Assembly (NCBI GenBank): GCA_905221605.1
Contig: CAJNDS010002635.1
Span: forward strand, 1,121,918-1,185,917
Length of the DNA: 64,000 bases
From: Symbiodinium natans
Lineage: Eukaryota; Sar; Dinophyceae; Suessiales; Symbiodiniaceae
Direction: 5' to 3'
The translations under genes were made by a program, and so were the position numbers. Under the pieces are notes generated by a model. It saw only the letters and a list, made by a program, of their open reading frames with translations, searched no databases and had not been told where the DNA came from. Positions within the stretch are counted from its first letter, which is position 1. Each line of letters begins with the position of its first letter. Below, piece by piece: positions 22,588 through 32,600 of the stretch.

Positions 22588-22653
22588 CGCCGGCGCCTTG
22601 TAGCCAGCCCCAAAGACGCCCAGGCACGCCAGAAGGGCGCCGAGAATGTACCT
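22588..22653 (-). CDS. Internal exon candidate, membrane-segment-like
   Basis: Acceptor ATGTGCTCAG, donor GCG|GTCCGTAA, 22 codons in phase 0: RYILGALLACLGVFGAGYKA. Hydrophobic enough for one transmembrane helix. Confidence 0.4.
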
Positions 22654-23329
22654 CTGAGCACATGAGGATTTAGGGTTTGGGGTTTTGGGTTTTGGTTTTT
22701 TTTTGTTTTGGGGTGTTGGGGTTTTGGGGTTTTGGGGTTCAGGGATTATCGGGGCTTGGATTACTTTGAGCTTGTAGGGAAGTGGACGTTAGCCCAAAGG
22801 GTTTGGGGTCTAGGGGTTTAAGGTTTAGAGCTAAAGAAATTCGGAATGCTCGCGAACCCCCTACACAGTCCCAGGAACCCTATAAACCCTTAATCCTAAA
22901 CGTGCCTCGGTTTCAGTTTACATCGGGTTACAGATGAAGGTCACCTAGTTGTCAGGAAGACTGGAAACCGCGGCTACACCCGTGAACCCTAACCCTAGGC
23001 CCTAGGCCCTAAACCCTAAACCCTAAACCCTAAACCCTGAACCCCGACATCCCTTAAAGCACCTGAGCCCAGCAGGCACCCGACTGAAACCCTGCACGTC
23101 CCTGCAAAAACCCTCGCCGTCATGGTGCCATTTATTGCGAGCAATCCTCGATGCTGGCCGGACCTTCCGAGGATTTAGGGTTTAGGGTTTAGGGTTTGGG
23201 GGTTAGGGTATTTGTACCCTAAACCCTAAGCCATCTACCCTAAACAAAAAAAGGCAGTAGGGTTTGGGAACTAGCCTCAAGAAACCTCAGCCGATTTGTT
23301 GAAAACCAGGTTGCCCAAAGGTCCGCGTA

Positions 23330-23458
23330 ACTATATAGGGTTTAGGGTATATGTATATACATATATATATATATATATATATACTGGGGCCCTAAAGCTA
23401 CTATATGCGAACCCCCCTAAGGCTCAAGTATATACTACATAGGTACATTGGTCTTGCC
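23330..23458. mobile_element. MITE family F3, left end replaced by (TA)n
   Basis: The core GGGCCCTAAAGCTACTATAT and right end are intact; the left part is telomere repeat plus TA microsatellite. Confidence 0.6.
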
Positions 23459-23868
23459 CACAATAGGGGTCATCTGATTCGGGAAGGGGGCAAATAAGGA
23501 GGAAAACGGGTGACAACATGCTAGTAGTAGTTATAAACCCTCAAACCTGAAATCCGAAAACCTTGCAACCCTAAACCCCAACCCCTAAACTCTGACCATA
23601 ACACCTCCAACATCTTTCACCCTCAAGCCTTATAAGTTACTTATAAGCCCGAACTAACAGGCTCCCCCGAACCCCTCGCAATGTGCGGGGTTTAGGGTTT
23701 AGGGTTTAGGGATTAGGGTTTAGGGCTTAAGCCTTAAGACCCCTGAGCCCTGAGCTCGAAGCCTTTAGGGTTCCCAGGTTGGAGCTCTCAATCCTGGGAC
23801 CACAACCTTGGGATTTTAGGGTTTAGGGTTTAGGGTTTAGGGTTTAGGGTTTAGGGTTTAGGGTTTAG

Positions 23869-23957
23869 GGATCTTCCCCCTTATACTAACAGTCCTTAAA
23901 AAGGGACTGTACTATGGGATACCAGAAGGACTGTCAGGAAAGGGGGGAACATCCCAT
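23869..23957. mobile_element. MITE family F10
   Basis: GGGATCTTCCCCCTTATACT / GGAAAGGGGGGAACATCCC. Confidence 0.75.
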
Positions 23958-24072
23958 CCCCTCAACCCTAAGCCCTAAGCCCTAAGCCCTAAGCCCTAAG
24001 CCCTAAGCCCTAAACCCTAAAGGCCCTAAAGGCCCTAAAGGCCCTAAAGGCCCTAAACCCTAAACCCTAAAC

Positions 24073-24136
24073 CTGCCTGCTCCTGGTCCATCAGGCCCTC
24101 GCAGTCCTCCAAGTCCACATGAGTGCTCCTTGGCTG
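24073..24136 (-). CDS. Internal exon candidate, donor formed by telomere repeat
   Basis: The reading QPRSTHVDLEDCEGLMDQEQ ends GCAG|GTTTAGGG, so the telomere tract supplies the donor. The acceptor is AAAAAG. Confidence 0.36.
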
Positions 24137-24431
24137 CTTTTTAGGGTTTAGGGTTTAGGGTTTAGGGTTAAGGGTTTAGGGTTTAGGGTTTAGGGTTTAG
24201 GGTTTAGGGTTTAGGGTTTGGGGGGCTCAGGGTTGGGGGACTTGAGCCTCTAGACCCCCTGTTGAGCCTTTGAACCCTAAAGCCTGCGAACCCCAAAACC
24301 CGACAAACCCTGCACTGAAGCCTACAAACCCTAAACCCCAAACCCTGCAAACCCTAACCCTAAACCCTAAACCCTAAACCCTAAACCCTCAACCCTAAAC
24401 CCTAAACCCTCAACCCTAAACCCTACATACC

Positions 24432-24986
24432 ATGAAGCCCTACCACCGCCTCAACCCAATGACCATGCGGGACCCCAGTGTTGAAAGCTTTCAGGGTGTT
24501 TCGGGTTTTCGGGTTTAGGGTTTTCGCGTACGTACTACCTTTTTCTATGCAACCTCTTGTATACTTCGTTGCTGAGTTCATAAGCCCCCACAAGGTGTAA
24601 ACTTTTCAGTTCTGTAGGGGATTATAACATCCCAAAAAGTGTGAAGTGTGCTCGTTCAGCTACTATGAACCTCCAAGTAGCCCTAAACCCTGAACCCTAA
24701 AGCCCAAACCCTAAGCCCTAAACCCTAAACCCTACTAAGTATATTAGCAGTCTGGGGCTTCTGCAAGGTGGATCAGACTCTTGGCCGGGAAGCGGTCTAC
24801 CTAAACCTGGTCCCAGGCTTAGAACGAAAACGGGTTTAGGGTTTAGGATTTAGGGTTTGGGGTTCAGGGTTCAGGGTTCAGGGTTTAGGGTTTAGGGAAT
24901 TTCGAAACACAAGATCCCGTGATTTTCAGCATGTAAACAAAGACAAAACACCAGGAACTAGAGTGAAGAAGCCTGAAGGGCGTTGA
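24432..24986 (+). CDS. Small three-exon gene model, unknown function
   Basis: Exons 24432-24495, 24751-24833 and 24930-24986 join in frame from ATG to TGA, giving 67 residues (starts MKPYHRLNPMTMRDPSVESF, ends VNKDKTPGTRVKKPEGR). Intron 1 opens GTGTTTCGG, closes ATTAGCAG and carries half a MITE and a telomere tract. Intron 2 is 96 bp; its donor is the telomere repeat itself (CGG|GTTTAGG) and its acceptor is GATTTTCAG. Phase is kept at both junctions and there is no internal stop. The product is basic and shows no domain I recognise. Support is splice and phase logic only, so a chance model remains possible. Confidence 0.42.
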
Positions 24987-25322
24987 GGGGCTCGGTTTAG
25001 GGAAGAAGGCCAACTGTAGGAATCTTGGGTGTAGTGCTTCGGGCTTGAAGGTTTTAGGGCGTAGCGGCGTCGGAATTTTTCAGGGCCTTGGGTTCGGGGC
25101 GTGGGGTTCGGGCTCGGGCGTTCGGGCTGAGTGGTGCTGACCCTTACCCCTCAGCCCTAAACCTTAAACCCTAAACCCTAAACCCCTTAAGTCCCGGCGA
25201 CGCCATGGCGCACACAGGAAGATGAGCAGAAGCCGACAGAGTGGGTGCTGGAGAAAGCTTGAGCAGAAAGCGGCACGAACTGGGCTTCCGAAACCCTAAG
25301 CCCAAGATTCCTTCGTACCTTA

Positions 25323-25503
25323 GGGTGGCTACATGGTCCGTTCTGCCCTCGGTATGAGGGTGTAGGGCTTAGGGTTTAGGGTTTAGGGTTTAGGGCTTAG
25401 GGCTCCTGAAAAACTCATTGTATACCTATAAACCCAAGGGCCGCTACCTCAGAACCCCTTTGAAGGAGGTAAGGGACCACATTTCGGGACCATGTAACTT
25501 CCT
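25323..25503. mobile_element. MITE family F2 with an internal telomere tract
   Basis: Ends GGTGGCTACATGGTCCG / GGACCATGTAACTTCC; TTTAGGG repeats lie in the middle. Confidence 0.7.
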
Positions 25504-25559
25504 CTAAACCCTAAACCCTAAACCCTAAACCCTAAAGCCTCATGTTTAGAGGCCATGTA

Positions 25560-26080
25560 TCTATAGGAGTCTTGCTAGCTTTAAGGTTTGGGGTTTGGGG
25601 TTTGGGCTTTTGGGTTCAGGGATTGGGTTTCATGTTTGGAGTCTGGGGGTTTATGGTTTGGGCCTATAGGGCGTATTTGTGAGGAATGGCGTTCAGGGTG
25701 GCAGAAAATTGATGGGGGTTTTGGGGGCCATTGAGGGTTTAGGGTGTAGGGTTTCGGGGGCTTCGCCCGAGGAATCCCAACCCGGCCCCGAAGCCTAAAG
25801 CCCCACCCAAACCAAAAGAAAGACTCTAAAACAGAAATGTAAATAACAAACTGCCCACACCCGTGGCCTGCACATCCCCCGCGTAGCACCTGGGATTTGG
25901 GTTTTTTTTTGCGAAACTCGCAGTTTTCCAGGCGTCAGGGCGGTTTAGGGCTTATGGGGTTTAGGGATTGGGGCTTAGGGGTTTAGGATTTCGGCTTATG
26001 GCTTTGGGCTTATGATTACAAGGTTTGGCTTCCGCAACAGGTTCGGCAAAGTTTGCTTTCAGGGGAAGTATATCCTGGGT
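25560..26080. other. Gap without a convincing gene
   Basis: Degenerate TTTAGGG/TTTGGGG sequence. The minus frame 25889-25581 ends in NPKP, the signature of translated telomere repeat, and is not counted. Confidence 0.4.
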
Positions 26081-26182
26081 TTCCCTACTACCCCCCTCTA
26101 TACTACCCCCTCCTGGTTGCCCCCCTAAATAGCCTTAATTCGGCTTAATCATCCCCAAACAGCCTTAATTGTGGGGGGAACC
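26080..26182. mobile_element. MITE family F7, partial
   Basis: GGGTTTCCCTACTACCCCCC and the duplicated TAGCCTTAATT core; right end lost. Confidence 0.55.
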
Positions 26183-26217
26183 CTAAACCCTAAAACCCTA
26201 GACCCTAAACCTCCTAC

Positions 26218-26262
26218 GAAGCACGCGCCGCAAAGCTCCAACCGACTGCGCCACAAGTCGGC
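26218..26262 (-). repeat. 5' half of a tRNA-like sequence cut off by a telomere tract
   Basis: The minus strand reads GCCGACT, TG and a perfect box A, TGGCGCAGTCGG, then a G+C-rich anticodon-arm-like stretch to about 26218. The T arm and box B are missing: the sequence runs directly into TTTAGGGTC. It is probably the truncated head of a tRNA-derived SINE. Confidence 0.5.
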
Positions 26263-26285
26263 GTAAAAGTTTGGGTTTGGAATGT

Positions 26286-26382
26286 TCTGCCCTTATGCTA
26301 GCAGTCCTTCATAGGGATTATCATAGGGGGGGGGGGTACTAGAATCCCTATTCAGGACTGTTAGTTTAAGCGGGAACATCCC
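26286..26382. mobile_element. MITE family F10
   Basis: Ends TTCTGCCCTTATGCTAGCAG / AGTTTAAGCGGGAACATCCC with a short G-run inside. Confidence 0.7.
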
Positions 26383-26639
26383 ATTTTTTTTCTTGGGCGG
26401 GGAGTTGTCAGAACCGTAGTGGCAAGCTATCTTCATTCCGACAGGAGCCTGTCCGGTGTCCATACTTCAAAGGGAATCTAGGGATTAGCACTTTAGGGTT
26501 TCAGTTTTGGGTTAAAGCTCCACATAACCAGATACAGCAAAAAACACATAAGTGAATAACATGTATATACACATACATAATGCGACCTAATGACATGTGT
26601 ATATACATATATGTATATATATATATATAATGCGACCTA

Positions 26640-27060
26640 AAACATCCGAAAAGCTGCGACGCGATGTGCCCCTCAGAACCTGAACAACCCTAGTTTCCCG
26701 CAAAACCCCAAGCCCCCTTTAGTCGAGCCCCCCGCCAACACTTTAACCCTCAAGTAGCCGCAAGCCCCCAAAATCCAAACAACAACTAAGCAACATGAAA
26801 ATTCACAAGCCCTCCATGCGCCTTCACTGTTCACCACAAAAACCCACCAACAAATCCGAACCGTAAGCCCCAACACTCTGAATCCTAACTCCAAGACAAA
26901 AATCTAAACCCGACAATCCCAACTAAGCCAAGCTCAACGTTGGGACATCTTAAACCCTAATTCCCAACACTTAAAAATCCTAAACCCTGAAAAAAACACT
27001 CAACTGTACCCTAGACCCTAAATCCCAACCCCTAAACAACCCCCAAAAACCCTAAACCTT
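26640..27060. other. Gap: old degenerate telomere array
   Basis: C/A-rich sequence with scattered CCCTAAA-like words; no gene seen. Confidence 0.4.
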
Positions 27061-27071
27061 AAACCCTAAAC

Positions 27072-27136
27072 CAAAGCGCAGGGTGATCTTCACGCGGCCC
27101 TCCAGGGGATCGCCTCCTCGGCCAGAGGCTTCCGCG
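27072..27136 (-). CDS. Internal exon candidate, donor formed by telomere repeat
   Basis: The acceptor CGCGATAG precedes AEASGRGGDPLEGRVKITLR, ending TTTG|GTTTAGGG. Confidence 0.36.
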
Positions 27137-27373
27137 CTATCGCGGTGCACCTCCGCGGAACTTAGGACTAAGGGGGGTTTAGGGTTTAGGGCTAGGGTTT
27201 AGGGTTGAGGGTTTAGGGGTTTAGGGGTTTAGGGGTTTAGGGGTTTAGGGCTTAGAGGTTTAGGGGTTTAGGGTTTTAGAGGAAATACAAGTGAAAACAT
27301 TACTTGACGTTCGCCGCCATTTACAAATGGAGTTGTAACTGGAGTTATAAGTCACCTAACCAAAACATTGTCA

Positions 27374-27488
27374 TCTAGGTTGCCCAGTAACCTAGGATGA
27401 AAAAGGGTGCCGGTTTTTGCTTAAAGGGGTATATAAGGGAACCTAAACCTACCAAAAAGGGAATAAGGGTACTACTGGGCATCCTAGT
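27374..27488. mobile_element. MITE family F4
   Basis: Ends CTAGGTTGCCCAGTAACC / GGTACTACTGGGCATCCTAG. Confidence 0.75.
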
Positions 27489-27757
27489 CATAGTGACCTT
27501 CCTCAGGAATGTATCCAGGCTTGGCTCCCGAGTGGGCGTAAGCTCCGCAGCGTTCACGATGTCGTCCGTGAACGCTTGGGTCTGCCAGTCTTTGGTCACA
27601 TGGCGCGCTCTGTGTAGAGTGGCATGGACCTCTCTCTGCATGCTGCGATGAGCTGCAGTGTCTGGGAATATCGTGAAACCTTGAAACGTCACAGCTCCTG
27701 CCACAGATATGAAGCTTGTTTGCTGATCTTCGTCTCTCTTCGTGGTGCCGAATGTCC
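27487..27757 (-). CDS. Hypothetical exon between a telomere tract and an F4 MITE
   Basis: Ninety open codons read FISVAGAVTFQGFTIFPDTA, REVHATLHRARHVTKDWQTQ, AFTDDIVNAAELTPTREPSL and DTFLRK before a possible donor AAG|GTCACT at the edge of the F4 element. No family is recognised. Length and composition make it a better candidate than most single exons here. Confidence 0.4.
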
Positions 27758-28434
27758 GGTTTAGGGTTTAGGGTTTAGGGTTTAGGGTTTAGGGTTTAGG
27801 GTTTAGGGTTTAGGGATTGAGGTTTCTGACATCCTGAGGCCCCCAGGGTTTTAGGGTTTAGGGTTTAGGGTTTGGGGCAAAGTGCGGCAGCAAGTTGACC
27901 ACCGTTCTGGCATTGTTGCTGTACGTGCAGGTTTAGGGATTTAGGGGTTTAGGGTTTAGGGTTTAGGGTTAGGGGTTTAGGGGTTTAGGGTTTTGGGGGC
28001 TTAGGGGTTTGCACAGGGTGTAGGGTTTACCCTAAACCCTAAGGTGTTTCTTTAAGGCTTAGAGGGTTTTAGAGGGTTCCAGGGCTTGGCAGCGGGACCG
28101 AACTCTAACAAAAGGGAGTACAGGCACAACTGGGTTTAGGGTTTAGGGTTCCAGGGTACGAACCCGTTTGGGATTGAGCGCGTTGGGGCATTGGGGTTTA
28201 GGCTTGGTAGCCCAGTAACCAGATCACAATAAGGGCACGTTTTTGTTGGTTGGTTACGGTGCACGCATTTGATAAGAAATCGCTCCAAACAAGAAATTAG
28301 ACCCTGGAGGAGTGCCCCTGTTTCTTAACCAGGGTCTGGCACAAGGCAAATTTCTTATTCCCAGGCCTTGCGTATGGTTTGGGGGGGGGGGGGGGGGGGG
28401 GGGGGGTCAGGGGGGACGGGAGGGCACCGGGGAG

Positions 28435-29371
28435 GAGTTCAACGACACCGTTTTTGAGGTTTTGGGGGCTGAAAACTCCAAAAACGATGTCGTTGAACTC
28501 TGGGGGGGGTGGGGGTCATGGGGGACGGGAGGTCACCGGCGAGGAGTTCAACGACACCGTTTTTGAGGTTTTGGGGGCTGAAATCTCCAAAAACTATGTC
28601 GTTGAACTCTGGGGGGGGGGGGGGGGGGGGGGGGGGGTGGGGGTCACGGGGGTGGGAGGTCACTGGGGACGCGGGGGGGAGTTCAACGACACCGTTTTTG
28701 AGGTTTTGGGGGCTGAAAACTCCAAAAACGATGTCGTTGAACTCTGGAGAGGGTGGGGGGTCACGGGGGACAGGAGCTCACGAGCGACGCGGGGGGGGAG
28801 TTCAACGACACTGTTTTTGAGGTTTTGGGGGCTGAAAACTCCAAAAACGATGTCGTTGAACTCTGGGGTGGGGGTCATGGCCCAAACGGCGAATCAATTT
28901 GGTTGAGAGGCGTTATAGCCAGCACTTCTCCCCGTGGCCTAATGGTTAAGGCGTCGGCATTGGAATGTAAGGTCGCAGGCTCGATTCCTGCCGGTGTCAA
29001 CGGGGTGCAACGACACAGTTTTTGAGGTTTTGGAGGCTGAAAACTCCAAAATAGATGTCGTTGAACTCTGGGGCGCACCGGGGCCAGTTCAACGACACTG
29101 TTTTTGAGGTTTTGGAGCCTGAAAACTCCAAAAACGATGTCGTTGAACTCTGGGGGGGGGTGGGGGTCACGGGGGACGGGAGGTCACCGGGAGGAGTTCA
29201 ACGACACCGTTTTTGAGGTTTTGGGGGCTGAAAACTCCAAAAACGATGTCGTTGAACGGGGGTGGGGAGGTCACGGGGGAAGGGGGGTCACCCGGGACGC
29301 GGGGGGAGTGTAACGACACAGTTTCTGAGGTTTTGGGAGCTGAAAACTCCAAAAACGATGTCGTTGAACTC
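28435..29371. repeat. Tandem array of eight 66-bp near-perfect hairpins
   Basis: Units start at 28435, 28544, 28679, 28798, 29003, 29085, 29194 and 29306. Each reads GAGTTCAACGACAxCGTTTTTG, a short loop containing GGGGGCTGAAA, and the inverse CAAAAACGATGTCGTTGAACTC. Spacers are G-rich with GGTCAC motifs. Unit 5 starts inside the tRNA-like flank. Confidence 0.93.
28926..28999 (+). tRNA. tRNA-like sequence (tRNA-derived SINE head or pseudo-tRNA)
   Basis: Box A (TGGCCTAATGG) and a box B with one change (GGCTCGATTCC) are properly spaced. The D arm and T arm (GCAGG...CCTGC) pair. The acceptor stem has several mismatches and the anticodon stem is poor, so it is probably not a working tRNA. The body resembles tRNA-Arg while the loop would read TGG. 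It sits between hairpins 4 and 5 of the array. Confidence 0.6.
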
Positions 29372-29639
29372 CCGGGAGGGTGGGGGGGGGGGGGTTCACG
29401 GCGGACGGGGGGTCACGGGACGCGGGGGGAGAATAAGAAATGTGATAAGACCCTCAATCTTACTTTCATTTCTTATTCCCGTGGCCGCCAAAAAGAAATA
29501 TTCAGGTCTCAACGAAGAACACCCGTTTCTTATCCAACTGATTGCCCGTACTTTAATACGGGAATCTTGAACCGAAACAAGGGAAAAGGGACAGGGCTAC
29601 CAAGTACGGGCTTGTGGCATTTAAGGTCTGGGAGTTGGG

Positions 29640-30000
29640 AGTTGAGACGAGGGTTTATAGCGCTTCGAAGCTGATAGACGTCTGTCTAGCTCAGGGGGGT
29701 TAGGGTCTAGTGTTTAGGGTTCAGTGTTTAGGGCTCAGGGTTTCTGGTTTGGGGGGTCGAGGAACTTTTAAGGGTGTAGGGATGTTACGGCTTTGAGGTT
29801 CAGGGTCATGTATTTATGCCTACAATGTTTACCTGAAAGGCCTTAAGGGTTCGCAGCTGGCGGGACTTCGGTTTGGGGATTTAGGGCTTGGGATTGAGGG
29901 TGTAGGATGGTTTAGGGTTTGGGGTTTGGGGTTTAGAGTTTAGGGTTTAGGGGGAGTGGTGGCTTCAAAGTCTTAAACATCGACAAAGTACCTACAACCC
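29640..30000. other. Gap: degenerate telomere repeats only
   Basis: Scattered TTTAGGG variants, no coding signal. Confidence 0.4.
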
Positions 30001-30223
30001 AAGGGTATCCTAAGAATACAAAGGGACTCTTTGTGAGGGGCTTAGAACTTCTATTTGCTTAAGAACCTAAACAAAAACAACAACAAATAACAACCCCCTT
30101 TATTACCCTTAATGAGGAAGAATATATATTTTTTCCCCAAGCCATACCGTGACTCGACTGTACGTCAACTTCAAGATATATGTATATTTGTATATATATA
30201 TATATATATATAACATTGTTTTT

Positions 30224-30254
<31 letters not shown>

Positions 30255-30352
30255 GGGGGGGAGGGGGGGGGGAGGGGGGGGGGGCTCTTAAGCAATTAGT
30301 AGATAAGGGAACCTAGACACTGAAAAAGGGGACCTGCTCTGGGTCCTAAGTG
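29996..30352. mobile_element. MITE family F6 containing a nested F8 element
   Basis: The outer ends are AAGGGTATCCTAAG-type and GGACCTGCTCTGGGTCC. An F8 element with a (TA)n run and a long G-run lies inside (30051-30300). Confidence 0.6.
30234..30285 (+). repeat. T-run followed by a long G-run
   Basis: T15 (30219-30233) then about 50 G with rare A. Other G or C runs of 12 or more are at 1260, 5470, 10086, 11536, 15586, 18895, 28380, 28612, 38949, 42890, 44886, 46990, 47668, 58801, 59606 and 60021. Confidence 0.93.
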
Positions 30353-30531
30353 ACTCTTCGCGTCCGCTTAGCTCTTTAGAGCCTGGCGCCCGACATCATA
30401 TTCCCATACTCAAGGGCTTAAACCCAAACCCTAAACCCTAGACCCGAAACCCTAATCCCTAAGCCCTAATCCCTTTCGAGTCCCAGGGATGCAACCTGTA
30501 ACCTGCATGGTCCACAAATCACTTGCCAACT

Positions 30532-30597
30532 TTAAAACAAAAACCGGTGGAAGACCCAGTGGACTTGAGCCTCACGGGGGTGCGCGGCGATCAGCAC
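30532..30597 (-). CDS. Terminal exon candidate
   Basis: The acceptor ACCGGCTCAG precedes 21 codons and TAA: VLIAAHPREAQVHWVFHRFL. Confidence 0.36.
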   Translation of the reverse strand: MLIAAHPREAQVHWVFHRFLF

Positions 30598-30931
30598 CTG
30601 AGCCGGTGTCTGTTCTATACTGCCCTTAGAACCTTGGTAAAAGTAAACTTTTCATAACCCCATGGATTTTGATAATGCCTGAGAGGGGCTAGAGTGTTGC
30701 CCCAAAACCTGAACTCTACACCTTGAGACCCAAAAACGCTATCTAAACCAGGGGTTCGAAGTCAAGTCAAGCGCGTTGTCGAACCTCAGCCCTAAGCCAT
30801 AAACCCTAAACTCTGAATCCTAAATCCTAAACCCTAAACCCCAAACCGAGTCCGAAACCTGCCGGAGTTGGACAAGGCACCAAGTTGGCGACGATCGAGC
30901 CACGCTCCACGTCGAAGCCCAGATATAAGTA

Positions 30932-31315
30932 GAGGCAATAGCCTTGAATGCAAACTAGGGGCAGTTGTATGGGCCCTGTTTAGGGTTTGGGGTTTAGGGT
31001 GTAGGATTCAAGGCAATAGCCTTGAGTGCACACTAAGTGTCGGGTGCTCGAAGGGGCTTTGTTTAGGATTTAGGGGTTTAGGTTTCTGGGGTCTAGGGGG
31101 TTTAAGGGGTTTAGGGGCTTAGGGTTTATGGGGTAAGGTAGAGGCAATAGCCTTGACTACTATTTGCTTAAGAACCCCAACAGAATAAAAAAAAACATTA
31201 ATCACTATACTACCCTTATGAGGAAGAATATGTTTTCATATTTTTGGGGGGTTCTTAGGCAATTCGTAGTTGAGTGCATACAAGGGGTAGCTGTCTGGGC
31301 CCTCTTTCGGGTCCA
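30932..31315 (+). repeat. Threefold repeat GAGGCAATAGCCTTGA-TGCA
   Basis: Copies at 30932, 31011 and 31141; the last is split by the F8 element. GGGCCCT-TTT follows copies 1 and 3. Confidence 0.75.
31157..31269. mobile_element. MITE family F8 with a 4-bp target duplication
   Basis: Ends CTACTATTTGCTTAAGAACC / GGTTCTTAGGCAATTCGTAG. TTGA flanks both sides and the insert splits a locally repeated unit (GAGGCAATAGCCTTGA...). Confidence 0.85.
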
Positions 31316-31340
31316 GGGTTTAAGGTTTAGGGTTTAGGGC

Positions 31341-31453
31341 GAGACCCAGGAGTAACCTAGGAATAAAATGAGGGTACCCTTTTGGGTTTTAAGGGGATTG
31401 TAAGGGAAACCCAACCCTAAAAAAGGAAACACGGGCCTGCGCCAGGTCCTGGT
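31341..31453. mobile_element. MITE family F6
   Basis: Ends GACCCAGGAGTAACCTAGG / GGGCCTGCGCCAGGTCC. Confidence 0.75.
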
Positions 31454-31655
31454 AGTTCTATGGGCCCTTAATATGGTCCCTTACCTCCTTTAAAGGGCTC
31501 TGACATGTGGGGACCTTGGGTTACTGTACGTATGCTGTATGAGGGGTTCCGTCTTCCAGTGCTTGAAGGGGTAGATCTCCCACCCTAAACCCTAAACCCT
31601 AAACCCTAAACCCTAAACCCTAAACCCTAAACCCTAAACCCTAAACCCTAAACCT

Positions 31656-32079
31656 CCTTCAGTTTCTTGAGCACCAGGTCGTGGAAGCGTTGCCCCCCAG
31701 CACCGTGTCGTCAACGTGAAGCGCGGGCATGCCCGGTTTAGGGTTTAGGGTTTAGGGTTTAGGGTTTAGGGTTTAGGGTTTAGGGTTTAGGGTTTAGGGT
31801 TTAGGGTTTAGGGTTTAGGGTTTAGGGTCCAGTTTGGAGCGCCTCATGCCCAACTGTTCCATAGTCTTGGTGAAGGAGTCGTACCATTGCCGAGGGGCGT
31901 CCACTAGGCCGTAGACACACTTCACCACTTCCACGAACCTGTTTGCTGGCACTCCTGGTGTTTCTTCCGACAGGATTTCCACGTAGGTGGGACCACCTTT
32001 CCGTTTCAACGGTTCTCCCCCTCAACGCGATGTACAGGATCCACTGTCGGGTGAGGATCGTCTGAAGAAGAATTGCCAC
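31656..32079 (-). pseudogene. Copia-type reverse transcriptase remnant, split by a telomere tract
   Basis: On the minus strand 32009-31829 reads ANRFVEVVKCVYGLVDAPRQ, then WYDSF and RRSKLDP, the signature YGLxDAPRxWY block of the Ty1/Copia reverse transcriptase (RVT_2). Further on, 31735-31656 reads MPALHVDDTVLGG, the catalytic xVDD box, followed after a one-base frameshift by RFHDLVLKKLKE. Between the two pieces, where roughly 15-20 residues are expected, sits a run of about 13 TTTAGGG repeats (31736-31827). A second tract (31583-31655, CCCTAAA) abuts the other side. There is an in-frame stop just upstream and no LTR, gag or integrase nearby. This is a dead fragment of a retrotransposon, not an active element. 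Confidence 0.85.
31736..31827 (+). repeat. Telomere-type tract inside the Copia remnant
   Basis: Thirteen units separate the YGLVDAPRQW block from the HVDD block. Confidence 0.97.
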
Positions 32080-32223
32080 CCTAAACCCTAACTAAGGGAC
32101 CATGTAACTACCCAAAGGCATATGGTCGCCTCTCTACATTCTGTTGCCTTTTGGGGTCGCTCTCGTTTAAGGCGGCCCCGAGGAGTTAGGTGCCCAAACA
32201 AGGAAGAACTGCTCATATGGAGG

Positions 32224-32385
32224 GTTTAGGGTTTAGGGTTCTAAGGTTGGGGTTTAGGGTTTAGGGTTTAGGGTTTAGGGTTTAGGGTTTAGGGTTTAGG
32301 GTTTAGGGTTTAGGGTTTAGGGTTTAGGGTTTAGGGTTTAGGGTTTAGGGTTTAGGGTTTAGGGTTTAGGGTTTAGGGTTTAGGG
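32224..32385 (+). repeat. Telomere-type tract
   Basis: One of the longest and cleanest runs in the window. Confidence 0.97.
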
Positions 32386-32485
32386 TTGAACCTAAATACT
32401 AGGTAAGAGGCCCAAAGCCTCGAAAGCCTATGGGGCTTTAGGGTGTGGAGGGTATTCAGGTTATTTCGGGCATTCATGATATTGA

Positions 32486-32600
32486 TCTTGGCTGCACTCA
32501 GGAGGGTAGCAAAAAATCAAACTTTTGGCTGCCTTATTAAGAAACCCAATAAGCCCAAAACAGCTAAAGATCTAAAGTTACAGTAAAGCACCACAAAGTG
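32486..32600 (+). repeat. Dispersed 115-bp repeat, copy 1
   Basis: CTTGGCTGCACTCAGGAGGG to AGTAAAGCACCACAAAG; about 90% like 48057-48170 by eye. No inverted ends. Confidence 0.85.

Larger units (their letters stand above)
28203..29604. mobile_element. 1.4-kb element with F4 ends enclosing a hairpin array
   Basis: The left end CTTGGTAGCCCAGTAACC and right end GGGCTACCAAG are inverted copies of family F4 termini. Between them lie the eight hairpins, G-rich spacers, the tRNA-like sequence and small AATAAGAAAT/ATTTCTTATT inverted repeats. No transposase frame is present. Confidence 0.55.

Noticed and set aside
28926-28999. Functional tRNA-Arg or tRNA-Pro
   Set aside because: Acceptor and anticodon stems have too many mismatches; it is kept only as tRNA-like.
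28435-29371. CRISPR array
   Set aside because: The repeats are regular, but spacers are low-complexity G-rich sequence, repeats are 66-bp hairpins, and the genome is eukaryotic with no cas genes.
28312-29674. Gly-rich frames of 100-175 codons
   Set aside because: They read through hairpins and G-rich spacers; the apparent repeats are the DNA hairpin units.
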